The translations under genes were made by a program, and so were the position numbers. Shown one piece after another: positions 7,859 to 16,465 of a stretch of 64,000 nt of DNA. Below the pieces are notes generated by a model. The model was not told where the DNA came from. It ran no database searches and saw only the letters and a list, made by a program, of their open reading frames with translations. Source of the DNA: an uncultured Lachnospiraceae bacterium (GTDB lineage: Bacteria; Bacillota; Clostridia; Lachnospirales; Lachnospiraceae); the NCBI GenBank assembly GCA_902779305.1, contig CACZBD010000002.1, positions 124,001 through 188,000 on the forward strand. The letters run 5' to 3'. Every line of letters starts with the position of its first letter. Position 1 is the stretch's first letter.

Positions 7859-10800
7859 ATGAAAAAGAATAAGGGGAACGAGTTCGAACACACGAGCATT
7901 TCGTGGGAAGAATTTGAAAAGGAAATGTCCGCTTCGCGTAAAGAGCAGGGCGGAAAAGACAAATTTGAATGGGACAGGCCGCTGGTGGATGAGACCTGGG
8001 ACGATCCCGTAACGGGAGAGATCCCGCCCATCAGGGAAGCCACCGAAAGCGAGGCCAAAGCCTTAAAAGGGATCACTGCGCTGCTTCCGTCGGAAGACGC
8101 CATTTATAAGGCGACGCTGGATGAGGACCTGGACCTTTCCGCAGAGATCTCCAAAAAACTCGAAAAAGTGGCGGAGAGCGAACCGGTTGACGAACAGGCG
8201 ATCCGCTTATCCGTAGACCGCAAGATCGTACATCAGTCGGAAGAGTTAAAGGGAAAGCGGCAGACGGCGGAAGAGGGAAAGAAACGGAAAGTCAGAAGAC
8301 GGATCCCGAAGGATCCCGAAAAAGCAAAAGAACTCAGAGGATCAAGGGAAACCGCGGAAGCGCTCAAAAACGAGCGTGTACCCGTTGCGGATCATAAAGA
8401 ACGAAAAAGAAAGAGCGCTTATCAGGATGAGCAGGAAACAAGCTCATTCAGGGAACGCTCCATGAACTGGAGAGACAGCAGAAACGGCGGCGAAGTACCC
8501 GTTACGTCCGCTCCGGATGGCGGAACGGATGATCTTGACGGCGCAATGCCTTCATTCTTCCTGCGGTTGAAAAAGGTCACGGCGTTGGAATGGGTGTCGG
8601 TCATTCTGGCACTGATCATTGTCGTTACGGCGGCCATGACAAGCGCGGTCTATGCCGACTACAGAGGGGAACAGAACCGTGCGCTTGCGCTCGCATCCTT
8701 AAAAAAATATGAGCAGAGCGAGCCTGCCGGCGCAATGGAGACCGTGGTGGAAGAGGAGGAAACCGCTTCCGTCGGCGCGCAGGATGAGATCGTGGAAGTA
8801 AAGACCTTATCCCTCGTGCTCAGTTCCGTGGAAAAAGACTTAAAGATCAAGCTGGTCGATCAGGATGACACACTGGTAAAGGACGTTCCCTGGGGCGTGC
8901 TCGTGACGGATGAAGACGGCAGGGTATCGGACAATGACGATGATGACGAGGACGGCATCATCTATCTGACAGATATCGGCGCGGGAGATTATTCGGTGGA
9001 ATTAAAGCCTAACGATGCGCTTTCCGGTTACATCCTCCCGAAATCCGCGCAGACCGTGTCCGTAAACGCGAAGATCGAATATAAGGTCATCGCCAATATC
9101 AAGGACGAGATCAAGTCCGAAAAAGAAGTCAACGCAGCTGTTGAAGATAACGGCAACAAGGCAGCCGATGTGGAAACGGCAACCGTTTCGGATACGGTGG
9201 AATGGGTGGAATCCACGAAGACGGCCAACGGAGAGACCTATGTGGAATCCGAGGTGGCTCTCGAAAACACCGGGATCGGAAAAGCAGCGCTCGGGTTTAA
9301 GAAGAATCTGATCGCTGCGCTGAAATCGCTTGGCGCTCATGCGAAAGAGACCTATAACCTGGTTCTGGGATCTCCTCTGTATGTTGCAAGCGCCGATCCG
9401 CAGTCGGAAGAAGGCACGACGCCAACCGAAACGGTAGGGAATTCGGAGAGCGGGACGGAAACGGAACCTACACCCGAACCCACGCCCGATCCCACACCGG
9501 AACCGTCTCCGCAGAAAAACCCTCAGATCTCGAGCGTAAGTGTCAGCAACGGCAGCCTGAAGGTCGGCGAAAGCGCAACATTAAGCTGCGAGGGCAGCGA
9601 CCTTGACGGGCTTACGATCGTATATTCCGCAAGCAATGACTGCGTTACCATATCCGGAAATACCGTTACGGCCAAAAAAGCAGGATCGGTAAGCATTACC
9701 GCAAAGGTGCAGGGCTATGACGGAACGGACTTCACCGTCAATGATATGATCAGCGTGGCGGAGAAGGAGAAAGAGAAGGTTCCCGTCAGCAAGATCGAAG
9801 TAAAGGCTGCATCTTCCACCATAGCTGTCGGCAAGACGACGACAGTGAGCGCAACCGTCAGCCCTTCCAATGCGACGGACAAGACGGTCACCTGGGCATC
9901 GGAGAATACGGCTGTTGCAACCGTTGATGCAGCCGGCAAGGTGACGGGTGTTGCAGCCGGAAGCGTCAAGATCGTGGCAAGTGCGGCAGACGGCAGCGGC
10001 GTATCCGGTTCTGCAACGATCACCGTAAGCAATGACGCCGTAGCGGTCACGAAACTGACCATGAAACCGACGGAATGTTCCGTGGCTGTCAAAGGCAATT
10101 ACCAGCTGGCTGTAGCCGTGGAACCGACGAACGCGACGGACAAGACGGTTACCTGGTCGAGTGAGAATGCCAAGATCGCAACGGTCAGCGACGGCGGTCT
10201 GGTCACGGGTGTTAAGGAAGGAACCGTCAAGATCACGGCCACCGCACATGACGGCAGCAAGAAGACGGCGGTCTGCCTTGTAACCGTTACCAAAGAGCAG
10301 GCTTACGATCCGGATGCGCAATTATACGATAAAGATAAGAATCCGCTCTACAAACTGGTCGACGGAAAATATGTATTGGCAAAATACAAAGACTATCAGG
10401 CGGATAAGAGTTTAAAGGTATTCAAGAAGACAGAGGGCTTCCTCTACACCGGCTGGCAGACGATCGACGGGAAGACTTATTACTATAAGAAAGATAATAC
10501 CTATGTTACGGGTGACCAGATCATCGGCGGCGTAACGTATCACTTCGCTACGGACGGAAGCCTGACCAAGGGATCCGGAACGCTCGGCATCGATGTCTCG
10601 AAATATCAGCCGAGCATCAACTGGACCAGTGTCAAGAACAGCGGTGTCAGCTTCGTGATCATCCGCTGCGGATACAGAGGCTCCTCGACCGGCGTGCTGA
10701 TCCAGGATCCGTACTTTACATCCCATATCAAGGGCGCAAAGGCAGCAGGTCTGAAGGTTGGTGTATATTTCTTCACAACGGCGCTGACCGAAGCCGAAGC

Positions 10801-11176
10801 GATCGAAGAGGCAAGTATGTGCGCATATCTGTGCAGCGGCTACGGGATCAACTATCCGGTATTTATGGACTGCGAATCCAGCAACAGGCCCGGATACAAT
10901 TCCCTCGGCGCAGCGCAGAGGACGCAGATCATTCAGGCTTTCTGCAATACCTTAAAGTCTGCGGGATATACACCGGGCGTCTATGCCAACAAGACCTGGC
11001 TGACGGAAAAAATGAATGCTTCCTCCCTGTCCGGGTACAAGATCTGGCTCGCGCAGTACAATCCCACGGGTCCGACCTACAACGGGAGATATGATCTGTG
11101 GCAGTATACCTCAAAGGGAAGCGTTTCCGGCATCAGCGGCAACGTGGACATGAACCAGTCCTATCTGGGGTACTAG
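7859..11176 (+). CDS. Membrane-anchored, multi-domain GH25 lysozyme-like cell-wall protein
   Basis: This 1105-residue protein combines a charged N-terminal region of about 240 residues, presumably cytoplasmic, with a single membrane anchor near residues 243-263. A long extracytoplasmic part follows: an acidic and Thr/Pro-rich stalk (TPEPTPDPTPEP near 535-550), three bacterial Ig-like (Big2-type) repeats around 555-810, glucan/choline-binding-like repeats (GWQTIDGKTYYY) near 855-905, and a C-terminal GH25 domain from about 908. The GH25 domain keeps the opening GIDVSKYQ and the catalytic D1004-x-E1006 in MDCES. GH25 enzymes cleave muramic acid linkages in peptidoglycan. It lies between rmlA and rmlC, suggesting wall remodelling or glycan attachment coupled to rhamnose-polymer synthesis. 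The cytoplasmic extension is unusual. Confidence 0.85.
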   Translation: MKKNKGNEFEHTSISWEEFEKEMSASRKEQGGKDKFEWDRPLVDETWDDPVTGEIPPIREATESEAKALKGITALLPSEDAIYKATLDEDLDLSAEISKKLEKVAESEPVDEQAIRLSVDRKIVHQSEELKGKRQTAEEGKKRKVRRRIPKDPEKAKELRGSRETAEALKNERVPVADHKERKRKSAYQDEQETSSFRERSMNWRDSRNGGEVPVTSAPDGGTDDLDGAMPSFFLRLKKVTALEWVSVILALIIVVTAAMTSAVYADYRGEQNRALALASLKKYEQSEPAGAMETVVEEEETASVGAQDEIVEVKTLSLVLSSVEKDLKIKLVDQDDTLVKDVPWGVLVTDEDGRVSDNDDDDEDGIIYLTDIGAGDYSVELKPNDALSGYILPKSAQTVSVNAKIEYKVIANIKDEIKSEKEVNAAVEDNGNKAADVETATVSDTVEWVESTKTANGETYVESEVALENTGIGKAALGFKKNLIAALKSLGAHAKETYNLVLGSPLYVASADPQSEEGTTPTETVGNSESGTETEPTPEPTPDPTPEPSPQKNPQISSVSVSNGSLKVGESATLSCEGSDLDGLTIVYSASNDCVTISGNTVTAKKAGSVSITAKVQGYDGTDFTVNDMISVAEKEKEKVPVSKIEVKAASSTIAVGKTTTVSATVSPSNATDKTVTWASENTAVATVDAAGKVTGVAAGSVKIVASAADGSGVSGSATITVSNDAVAVTKLTMKPTECSVAVKGNYQLAVAVEPTNATDKTVTWSSENAKIATVSDGGLVTGVKEGTVKITATAHDGSKKTAVCLVTVTKEQAYDPDAQLYDKDKNPLYKLVDGKYVLAKYKDYQADKSLKVFKKTEGFLYTGWQTIDGKTYYYKKDNTYVTGDQIIGGVTYHFATDGSLTKGSGTLGIDVSKYQPSINWTSVKNSGVSFVIIRCGYRGSSTGVLIQDPYFTSHIKGAKAAGLKVGVYFFTTALTEAEAIEEASMCAYLCSGYGINYPVFMDCESSNRPGYNSLGAAQRTQIIQAFCNTLKSAGYTPGVYANKTWLTEKMNASSLSGYKIWLAQYNPTGPTYNGRYDLWQYTSKGSVSGISGNVDMNQSYLGY
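9872..10149 (+). repeat. Internal DNA repeat encoding tandem Big2 domains
   Basis: GCGACGGACAAGACGGT occurs at 9872-9888 and again at 10133-10149, a spacing of 261 bases, or 87 codons. It marks a recent or conserved duplication of the Ig-like domain in the GH25 protein. Confidence 0.7.
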
Positions 11177-11236
11177 AGCGGAGCGACAGCAGACATTAAG
11201 TCTTTGCTCAGCAAAATATAAAGGAGCAAACGCATC

Positions 11237-11791
11237 ATGGGCAAGATAACAGTTGAAACATGTCATATTGAAGGACTCAAAGTGATCACACCGAAGGTTT
11301 TCGGGGATGAACGCGGTTACTTTATGGAGACCTACAATCTGCAGGACTTTGAAGAAGCGGGAATCCCGCAGGTATTTGTACAGGACAACCAGTCCGCATC
11401 GAAAAAGGGGGTTTTAAGGGGACTTCATTTTCAGATCCACTATCCGCAGGATAAACTGGTCCGCGTGATCAGGGGAGAAGTATTTGATGTGGCAGTCGAT
11501 CTTCGGGAAGGTTCGGCAACTTACGGACAATGGTTCGGCGTCAGGTTATCGGAGGAGAACAAGAAGATGTTCTTCATCCCCAAAGGGTTTGCCCACGGTT
11601 TTCTGGTGCTTTCCGACTATGCGGAATTCACCTATAAATGTACGGATTTCTATCATCCGAACGATGAGGGCGGGATCATCTGGAATGACCCGGAGATCGG
11701 GGTAGAGTGGCCTCTTGAAGAGGGCGTTGAACTGATCTTTTCCGAAAAAGACCGGAAGTGGCCGACGCTATCGGAACTGCTGCAAAAATAA
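11237..11791 (+). CDS. rmlC: dTDP-4-dehydrorhamnose 3,5-epimerase
   Basis: RmlC epimerises dTDP-4-keto-6-deoxyglucose at C3 and C5, the third step of dTDP-L-rhamnose synthesis. The 184-residue cupin shows the catalytic RGLHFQ motif near residue 60, the FDVAVDLR strand, and the PKGFAHGFLVL block, all typical. An AAGGAG site at 11222-11227 supports the ATG. It is separated from rmlA by the large GH25 gene, an unusual order. No rmlD (final reductase) gene is present in this window, so the last step must be encoded elsewhere. Confidence 0.95.
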   Translation: MGKITVETCHIEGLKVITPKVFGDERGYFMETYNLQDFEEAGIPQVFVQDNQSASKKGVLRGLHFQIHYPQDKLVRVIRGEVFDVAVDLREGSATYGQWFGVRLSEENKKMFFIPKGFAHGFLVLSDYAEFTYKCTDFYHPNDEGGIIWNDPEIGVEWPLEEGVELIFSEKDRKWPTLSELLQK

Positions 11792-11809
11792 CTGTTTTTG
11801 AGGTTTTTT

Positions 11810-12802
11810 ATGTCCAGAAAGAAAAAGATCATTGCGGTCGTATCCGTTTGTGTGCTGGCCCTGAATCTTTACATTATCCTGCATCACAATCCGCTGGATG
11901 ATCAAACGCAGGAGATCCTGAAAAAGGTGATCTCCTGTGTGATCTTAAATGGCATTTATGCCGTTTTTGTGAAAATGTACGATAAGATCGAGGTTTTGCC
12001 GGTGGAACTGTTCCAGAACCGCCATCTGATCTGGAAATTATCGAAAAATGATTTTAAGACCAGATATGCGGGGTCCTATCTCGGGATCATCTGGGCATTT
12101 GTGCAGCCTGTGATCACGGTCCTGCTCTACTGGTTCGTCTTTACGGTTGCGCTGCCGTCAAGAGCGGTGGCTGTAAAAGGGGATATCCAGATCCCCTACA
12201 TCTTATGGCTGATCGCGGGTATCGTTCCGTGGTTCTTCTTTTCGGAAGCGCTTTCAAACGGCACGAGCGCGCTTCTTGAGTACAATTATCTGGTCAAAAA
12301 GGTTGTCTTTAAGATCAGTATCCTGCCGATCATCAAGATCATATCCTCTATTTTCGTTCATGTGTTCTTTATCCTGTTCACACTGATCCTGTTCGGCTTT
12401 TACGGCTATTATCCCGATCTGTATACCCTGCAGATCTTTTATTATTCTGCCTGCATGTTTGTTTTCGTGCTGGGACTGTGTTATATTACCTGCTCCATCA
12501 TCGTATTTTTCCGCGACCTCGGACAGATCATTTCCATTCTGCTGCAGGTCGGGATCTGGGCAACGCCGATCCTCTGGAATCTGAATACGGTGGCGGCTTC
12601 ACATCCGAAGCTGCAGATCATCTTCAAACTGAATCCGATGAATTATATCGTGGAAGGTTACCGGAATGCTCTGATCGACAAGATCTGGTTCTGGGAAACG
12701 TTCTATTCCACGGCATATTTCTGGATCCTGACATTCGTGATCTTTGCCGCGGGAGCTTTGGTGTTTAAGAGATTAAAAGTGCATTTTGCGGATGTGCTGT
12801 AA
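11810..12802 (+). CDS. ABC-2 type polysaccharide exporter permease (Wzm/TagG-like)
   Basis: The 330-residue protein has a short extra N-terminal hydrophobic segment, then the ABC-2 domain: a conserved cytoplasmic entry (LIWKLSKNDFKTRYAGSYLG), an outer P/W-rich segment (IPYILWLIAGIVPWFFF), and about six membrane helices. This is the permease of ABC-dependent export of undecaprenyl-linked O-antigen or teichoic-type polymers. ATG 11810 is chosen because GAGG lies six bases upstream; an in-frame TTG at 11798 is less likely. The ATPase gene follows after 12 bases. The extra N-terminal region of about 65 residues with two hydrophobic stretches is not typical of Wzm. Confidence 0.88.
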   Translation: MSRKKKIIAVVSVCVLALNLYIILHHNPLDDQTQEILKKVISCVILNGIYAVFVKMYDKIEVLPVELFQNRHLIWKLSKNDFKTRYAGSYLGIIWAFVQPVITVLLYWFVFTVALPSRAVAVKGDIQIPYILWLIAGIVPWFFFSEALSNGTSALLEYNYLVKKVVFKISILPIIKIISSIFVHVFFILFTLILFGFYGYYPDLYTLQIFYYSACMFVFVLGLCYITCSIIVFFRDLGQIISILLQVGIWATPILWNLNTVAASHPKLQIIFKLNPMNYIVEGYRNALIDKIWFWETFYSTAYFWILTFVIFAAGALVFKRLKVHFADVL

Positions 12803-12814
12803 AAGGAACGATAT

Positions 12815-14098
12815 ATGGAAGATCAGATCGCGATCCGGGTAGAACACCTATCCAAAGTATACAAACTGTATGACAGAAACCGTGACCGCTTAAAAGAAGC
12901 GCTTCATCTGGGTAAAAACATTCATTTCAGGGAACATTATGCCCTGAATGATGTCAGCATGGAAGTGCACGCCGGGGAAACCGTCGGCATCATCGGCACG
13001 AACGGCTCCGGAAAGTCCACGATCTTAAAAATCATCACGGGTGTTCTGAATCCGAGCGCCGGGGATGTTACGATCAACGGCAGGATCTCTGCGCTTCTGG
13101 AACTCGGTGCCGGCTTTAACATGGAATTTACGGGCATCGAGAATATTTATCTGAACGGGACCATGATCGGTTTTTCCGAAGAGGAGATCGATGCCAAACT
13201 GAACGATATCCTCGAATTTGCGGATATCGGTGATTTTGTCTATCAGAAGGTAAAAACCTATTCGAGCGGTATGTTCGTTCGACTTGCTTTTGCGGTCGCG
13301 ATCAATATCGACCCGGAGATCCTGATCGTGGATGAGGCGCTTTCCGTCGGCGATGTCTTTTTCCAGAATAAATGCTACAGAAAATTTGAGGAATTTAAAA
13401 AGCAGGGCAAGACGATCCTGTTCGTCAGCCATGATCTGGGAAGCATCAGCAAGTACTGTGACCGCGTGGTGCTTTTGGAGCAGGGCAAAAAGATCGGCGA
13501 AGGCGCGCCTAAAGAGATCATCGACATGTACAAAAAGGTTCTTGTCGGACAGCTTGAAATGCAGGCGGATACCGCAAAGAGCCAGAAGATCAGTGGCGGC
13601 AAAAAGTGGAAAGACCTTATGCAGTTAAATCCCGATCATGACGAATACGGGAGCGGGCTTGCGGAATTCGAGGATTACTGCGCATATGACGAATCCGGGA
13701 CGATCACGAATGCGATCTTAAAGGGGGAACCGTTCACGGTCAAACTGAAGGTCCGCTTCTTCGAGAGCATCCAGGATCCGATCATAGCCGTTTCGATCAA
13801 AAACATGCAGGGGACCGAGATCACAGGGACCAATACGATGTTTGAAAAGATCACGACAGGCAAAACGAAGCCAGGAGATGTGATGATCGCGACTTTTACG
13901 CAGGATATGAATCTGCAGGGCGGGGAATACCTGATCTCCTTAGGCTGTGTCGGCTACAAGGACGGAAGTTTTACGGTCTACCACAGACTGTATGATGTGT
14001 TTAACCTGACGGTCATTTCGGATAAAAACACCACCGGATTCTATGACATGAATTCGATCGTTACGGTGAGAATGGAAACGGAAGAAACAGAAGAATAA
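12815..14098 (+). CDS. ABC polysaccharide exporter ATPase with C-terminal glycan-recognition domain (Wzt-like)
   Basis: The 427-residue ATPase partners the permease just upstream. It shows Walker A GTNGSGKST with K67, the signature SSGMFVRLAFA near residue 150, Walker B ILIVDEAL, and the switch histidine in VSHD. After about residue 250 it continues with a beta-rich domain of 150-plus residues. This corresponds to the Wzt carbohydrate-binding domain that recognises a modified, non-reducing chain end before export. A modifying enzyme (next gene) lies 25 bases downstream, as in E. coli O9a-type systems. The function is well supported; the polymer recognised is unknown. Confidence 0.88.
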   Translation: MEDQIAIRVEHLSKVYKLYDRNRDRLKEALHLGKNIHFREHYALNDVSMEVHAGETVGIIGTNGSGKSTILKIITGVLNPSAGDVTINGRISALLELGAGFNMEFTGIENIYLNGTMIGFSEEEIDAKLNDILEFADIGDFVYQKVKTYSSGMFVRLAFAVAINIDPEILIVDEALSVGDVFFQNKCYRKFEEFKKQGKTILFVSHDLGSISKYCDRVVLLEQGKKIGEGAPKEIIDMYKKVLVGQLEMQADTAKSQKISGGKKWKDLMQLNPDHDEYGSGLAEFEDYCAYDESGTITNAILKGEPFTVKLKVRFFESIQDPIIAVSIKNMQGTEITGTNTMFEKITTGKTKPGDVMIATFTQDMNLQGGEYLISLGCVGYKDGSFTVYHRLYDVFNLTVISDKNTTGFYDMNSIVTVRMETEETEE

Positions 14099-14123
14099 CC
14101 CGGAGAGAAAACGGAAAAAGACC

Positions 14124-16460
14124 ATGAAAAAGAACAAAGAAAAAATGGAGCAGATCGGAAACGTTGTCCTGAACCTGAACTATTATAACGGGAAAGACAG
14201 TTATTCCGAAGGCGAAGGCGAAAACCAGCTCCTGGAGATCGTCAAATCGCACCGGGAGGATGAGTATGACAAGGTGATCGAGGGTACCAGGACCTGGTCT
14301 GTCATGTATCATCTGTCGCACATCCGTGAGAATATCGTGACCTGGCTTCCGATGAACGGAACAGAGAGTGTTTTAGAGATCGGCAGCGGGTGCGGGGCGG
14401 TCACGGGTATGCTGAGCCATCTGGCGGATCATGTGACCTGCATCGATCTTTCCAAAAAACGCAGTCAGATCAATGCATACAGGCATCTCGAGTGTGACAA
14501 TATCGAGATCATCGTCGGCAATTTCAAGGAGATCGAGCCGGAACTTGACGAAAAATACGATTACGTTACGCTGATCGGGGTACTGGAATACGCCGGGGTA
14601 TATATCGGCGGCCCGGATCCGTTTCTTGCCATGATCAAGACCGCAGCGTCCCATCTGAAAGAGAACGGAAAACTGTTCATTGCGATCGAAAATAAATACG
14701 GGCTGAAGTATTTTGCCGGATGCAAGGAAGACCATTCGGGCAAGTATTATGACGGGATCGAAGGATACAGTGATCCCGATGGGGCCAGGACTTTCGGCAG
14801 AAGGCAGCTGAAGGAGATGCTGAAAGAAGCGGGAATGAAATCGCGTTTCTATTATCCGTATCCGGATTACAAGCTTCCGCACACGATCTATTCGGATGCG
14901 AATCTTCCCAAACCCGGGGAGCTGCATGACAATATCCGGAATTTTGATGCCGACAGGATCATTTCGTTTGATGAGGGGAAGGTGTTTGATTCCCTGATCG
15001 AAGACCGGATGTTTCCTGATTTTTCGAATTCTTTTGCCATTGTGGCGGCAAAGGACGGCGCAGATTGCGCGCAGGAAGAAGTTCCCGTGTTTGCAAGGTT
15101 TTCCACGGACCGTGCCGGACAGTTCCGCACCGTTACACAGATCACGCTTTCAAATGACGGCAGACGGCATGTTTACAAAGAAGCGGTCAATATCAAAGCC
15201 AACCGGCATATCCAGGACTTCAGCGATCATTTTGAGGAACTCAAAAAACAGTACGCGCAGACCAAACTGTTGCCCAACGGCTGCGAATTCCTGGAAGGAG
15301 AAGAGAAAAAGCCGCAGTTCATCGGGGTTTCCGGCAAGGCCAGAAACCGCGTGGAGCTTAAGTATGTTTCCGGGATCACGCTGGAAAAATATCTGGACCG
15401 GCTGAATCACAACAAGCAGTTTGGGCATATGAGCGCGATCATCAAGGAATTTGCGTCCTTGGTAATGCAGACCTGCGGAAAAGGGAATTTCCGGATGTCC
15501 GAGGAATTCAAGAAGATCTTCGGCGACGTGATGATCACGGAAAATTACAAGGCGAATGCAAACTGCAATTATGACCTGATCTTTTCCAACATCGTCTTAA
15601 ACGAAGAAAAGCCGGAAGAAGGGGACTGGACCGTTCTGGATTATGAATGGATGTTCCCGTTTGATATTCCCGCAAAGTTTATTCTCTACCGCGCGCTGTT
15701 CTACTATGAACAGGGCAGAAAAGAAACGGGCTTTTTCCACTATCTGAAAGAACAGGGCAAAAACATCTATTCGGAATACGGGATCGATCACGCCGATTGT
15801 GAGATCTTCAGGGAAATGGAACACCGTTTTCAGATGTATATCATAGGCGGCAGGGCCAGCATGGAAGTGCTGCAGGCGATCATGCCGACCAACGCGCTCA
15901 GGATGGACGCGGTCCTTCGGGAAAGCGTATATTTAAGAAACCTGAACATGCCGAAGGTTTATTTCAGCTGCGGAGACGGCTTTTCTCCCGAAAATGAGCT
16001 GAATCTGATCGCAAGGGTTTCCGGGGACAATGTTGTGACACTGGAAGTGCCGATCACGAACAACATCGTGAGCTTAAGGATCGACCCTACGGATTATCCC
16101 TGCTTTTTGCATGTGGAGGAGATCCGGCTGCAGATGCAGAAAGGGATGGACCAGTCTCTCGAATGCTATGTCACAAACGGCTATACCGCCTCGGAGAATA
16201 CATTTATCTATGACACGGATGATGCGCAGATCATTCTGGACATCCCGAGAAACGGCAAAAGACTGATCATCCGCTATCAGGTCAAGATGATGCCGAAGAG
16301 TTTTTATGAAGACTTAAAAGATGTCTTGAAGGAAAAATGCCTCGAGGAAGACAAAAAACCCACGATCGTTGACAAAGCGCTCAACAAGATGCATATATCC
16401 GGAAAAGAGATCCTGCCGGAGGGCTATCGTTACAACCAGAAGAAAAAAGGAGACCGGTAA
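14124..16460 (+). CDS. SAM methyltransferase fused to a kinase-like domain (WbdD-like chain modifier)
   Basis: The 778-residue protein begins with a class I methyltransferase: motif I VLEIGSGCG from residue 83, and an acidic post-motif (DLSKK). After about residue 330 it has a protein-kinase/APH-like module with a candidate ATP lysine in VYKEA (K351), a catalytic-loop match NYDLIFSN (D484, N489), and a metal-binding match LDYEW (D506). The last 200 residues look beta-rich and then helical. E. coli WbdD, a methyltransferase-kinase fusion, caps O9a chains that are then recognised by Wzt. Position right after the Wzm/Wzt pair supports the same logic. The usual catalytic-loop His is Asn here, so kinase activity is uncertain. 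Confidence 0.75.
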   Translation: MKKNKEKMEQIGNVVLNLNYYNGKDSYSEGEGENQLLEIVKSHREDEYDKVIEGTRTWSVMYHLSHIRENIVTWLPMNGTESVLEIGSGCGAVTGMLSHLADHVTCIDLSKKRSQINAYRHLECDNIEIIVGNFKEIEPELDEKYDYVTLIGVLEYAGVYIGGPDPFLAMIKTAASHLKENGKLFIAIENKYGLKYFAGCKEDHSGKYYDGIEGYSDPDGARTFGRRQLKEMLKEAGMKSRFYYPYPDYKLPHTIYSDANLPKPGELHDNIRNFDADRIISFDEGKVFDSLIEDRMFPDFSNSFAIVAAKDGADCAQEEVPVFARFSTDRAGQFRTVTQITLSNDGRRHVYKEAVNIKANRHIQDFSDHFEELKKQYAQTKLLPNGCEFLEGEEKKPQFIGVSGKARNRVELKYVSGITLEKYLDRLNHNKQFGHMSAIIKEFASLVMQTCGKGNFRMSEEFKKIFGDVMITENYKANANCNYDLIFSNIVLNEEKPEEGDWTVLDYEWMFPFDIPAKFILYRALFYYEQGRKETGFFHYLKEQGKNIYSEYGIDHADCEIFREMEHRFQMYIIGGRASMEVLQAIMPTNALRMDAVLRESVYLRNLNMPKVYFSCGDGFSPENELNLIARVSGDNVVTLEVPITNNIVSLRIDPTDYPCFLHVEEIRLQMQKGMDQSLECYVTNGYTASENTFIYDTDDAQIILDIPRNGKRLIIRYQVKMMPKSFYEDLKDVLKEKCLEEDKKPTIVDKALNKMHISGKEILPEGYRYNQKKKGDR

Positions 16461-16465
16461 TTGTC

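Noticed and set aside
9581..10321. 246-residue reading frame on the minus strand inside the GH25 gene
   Set aside because: It is a mirror of the repetitive Ig-like coding sequence; the plus-strand frame has clear domains and a ribosome site.
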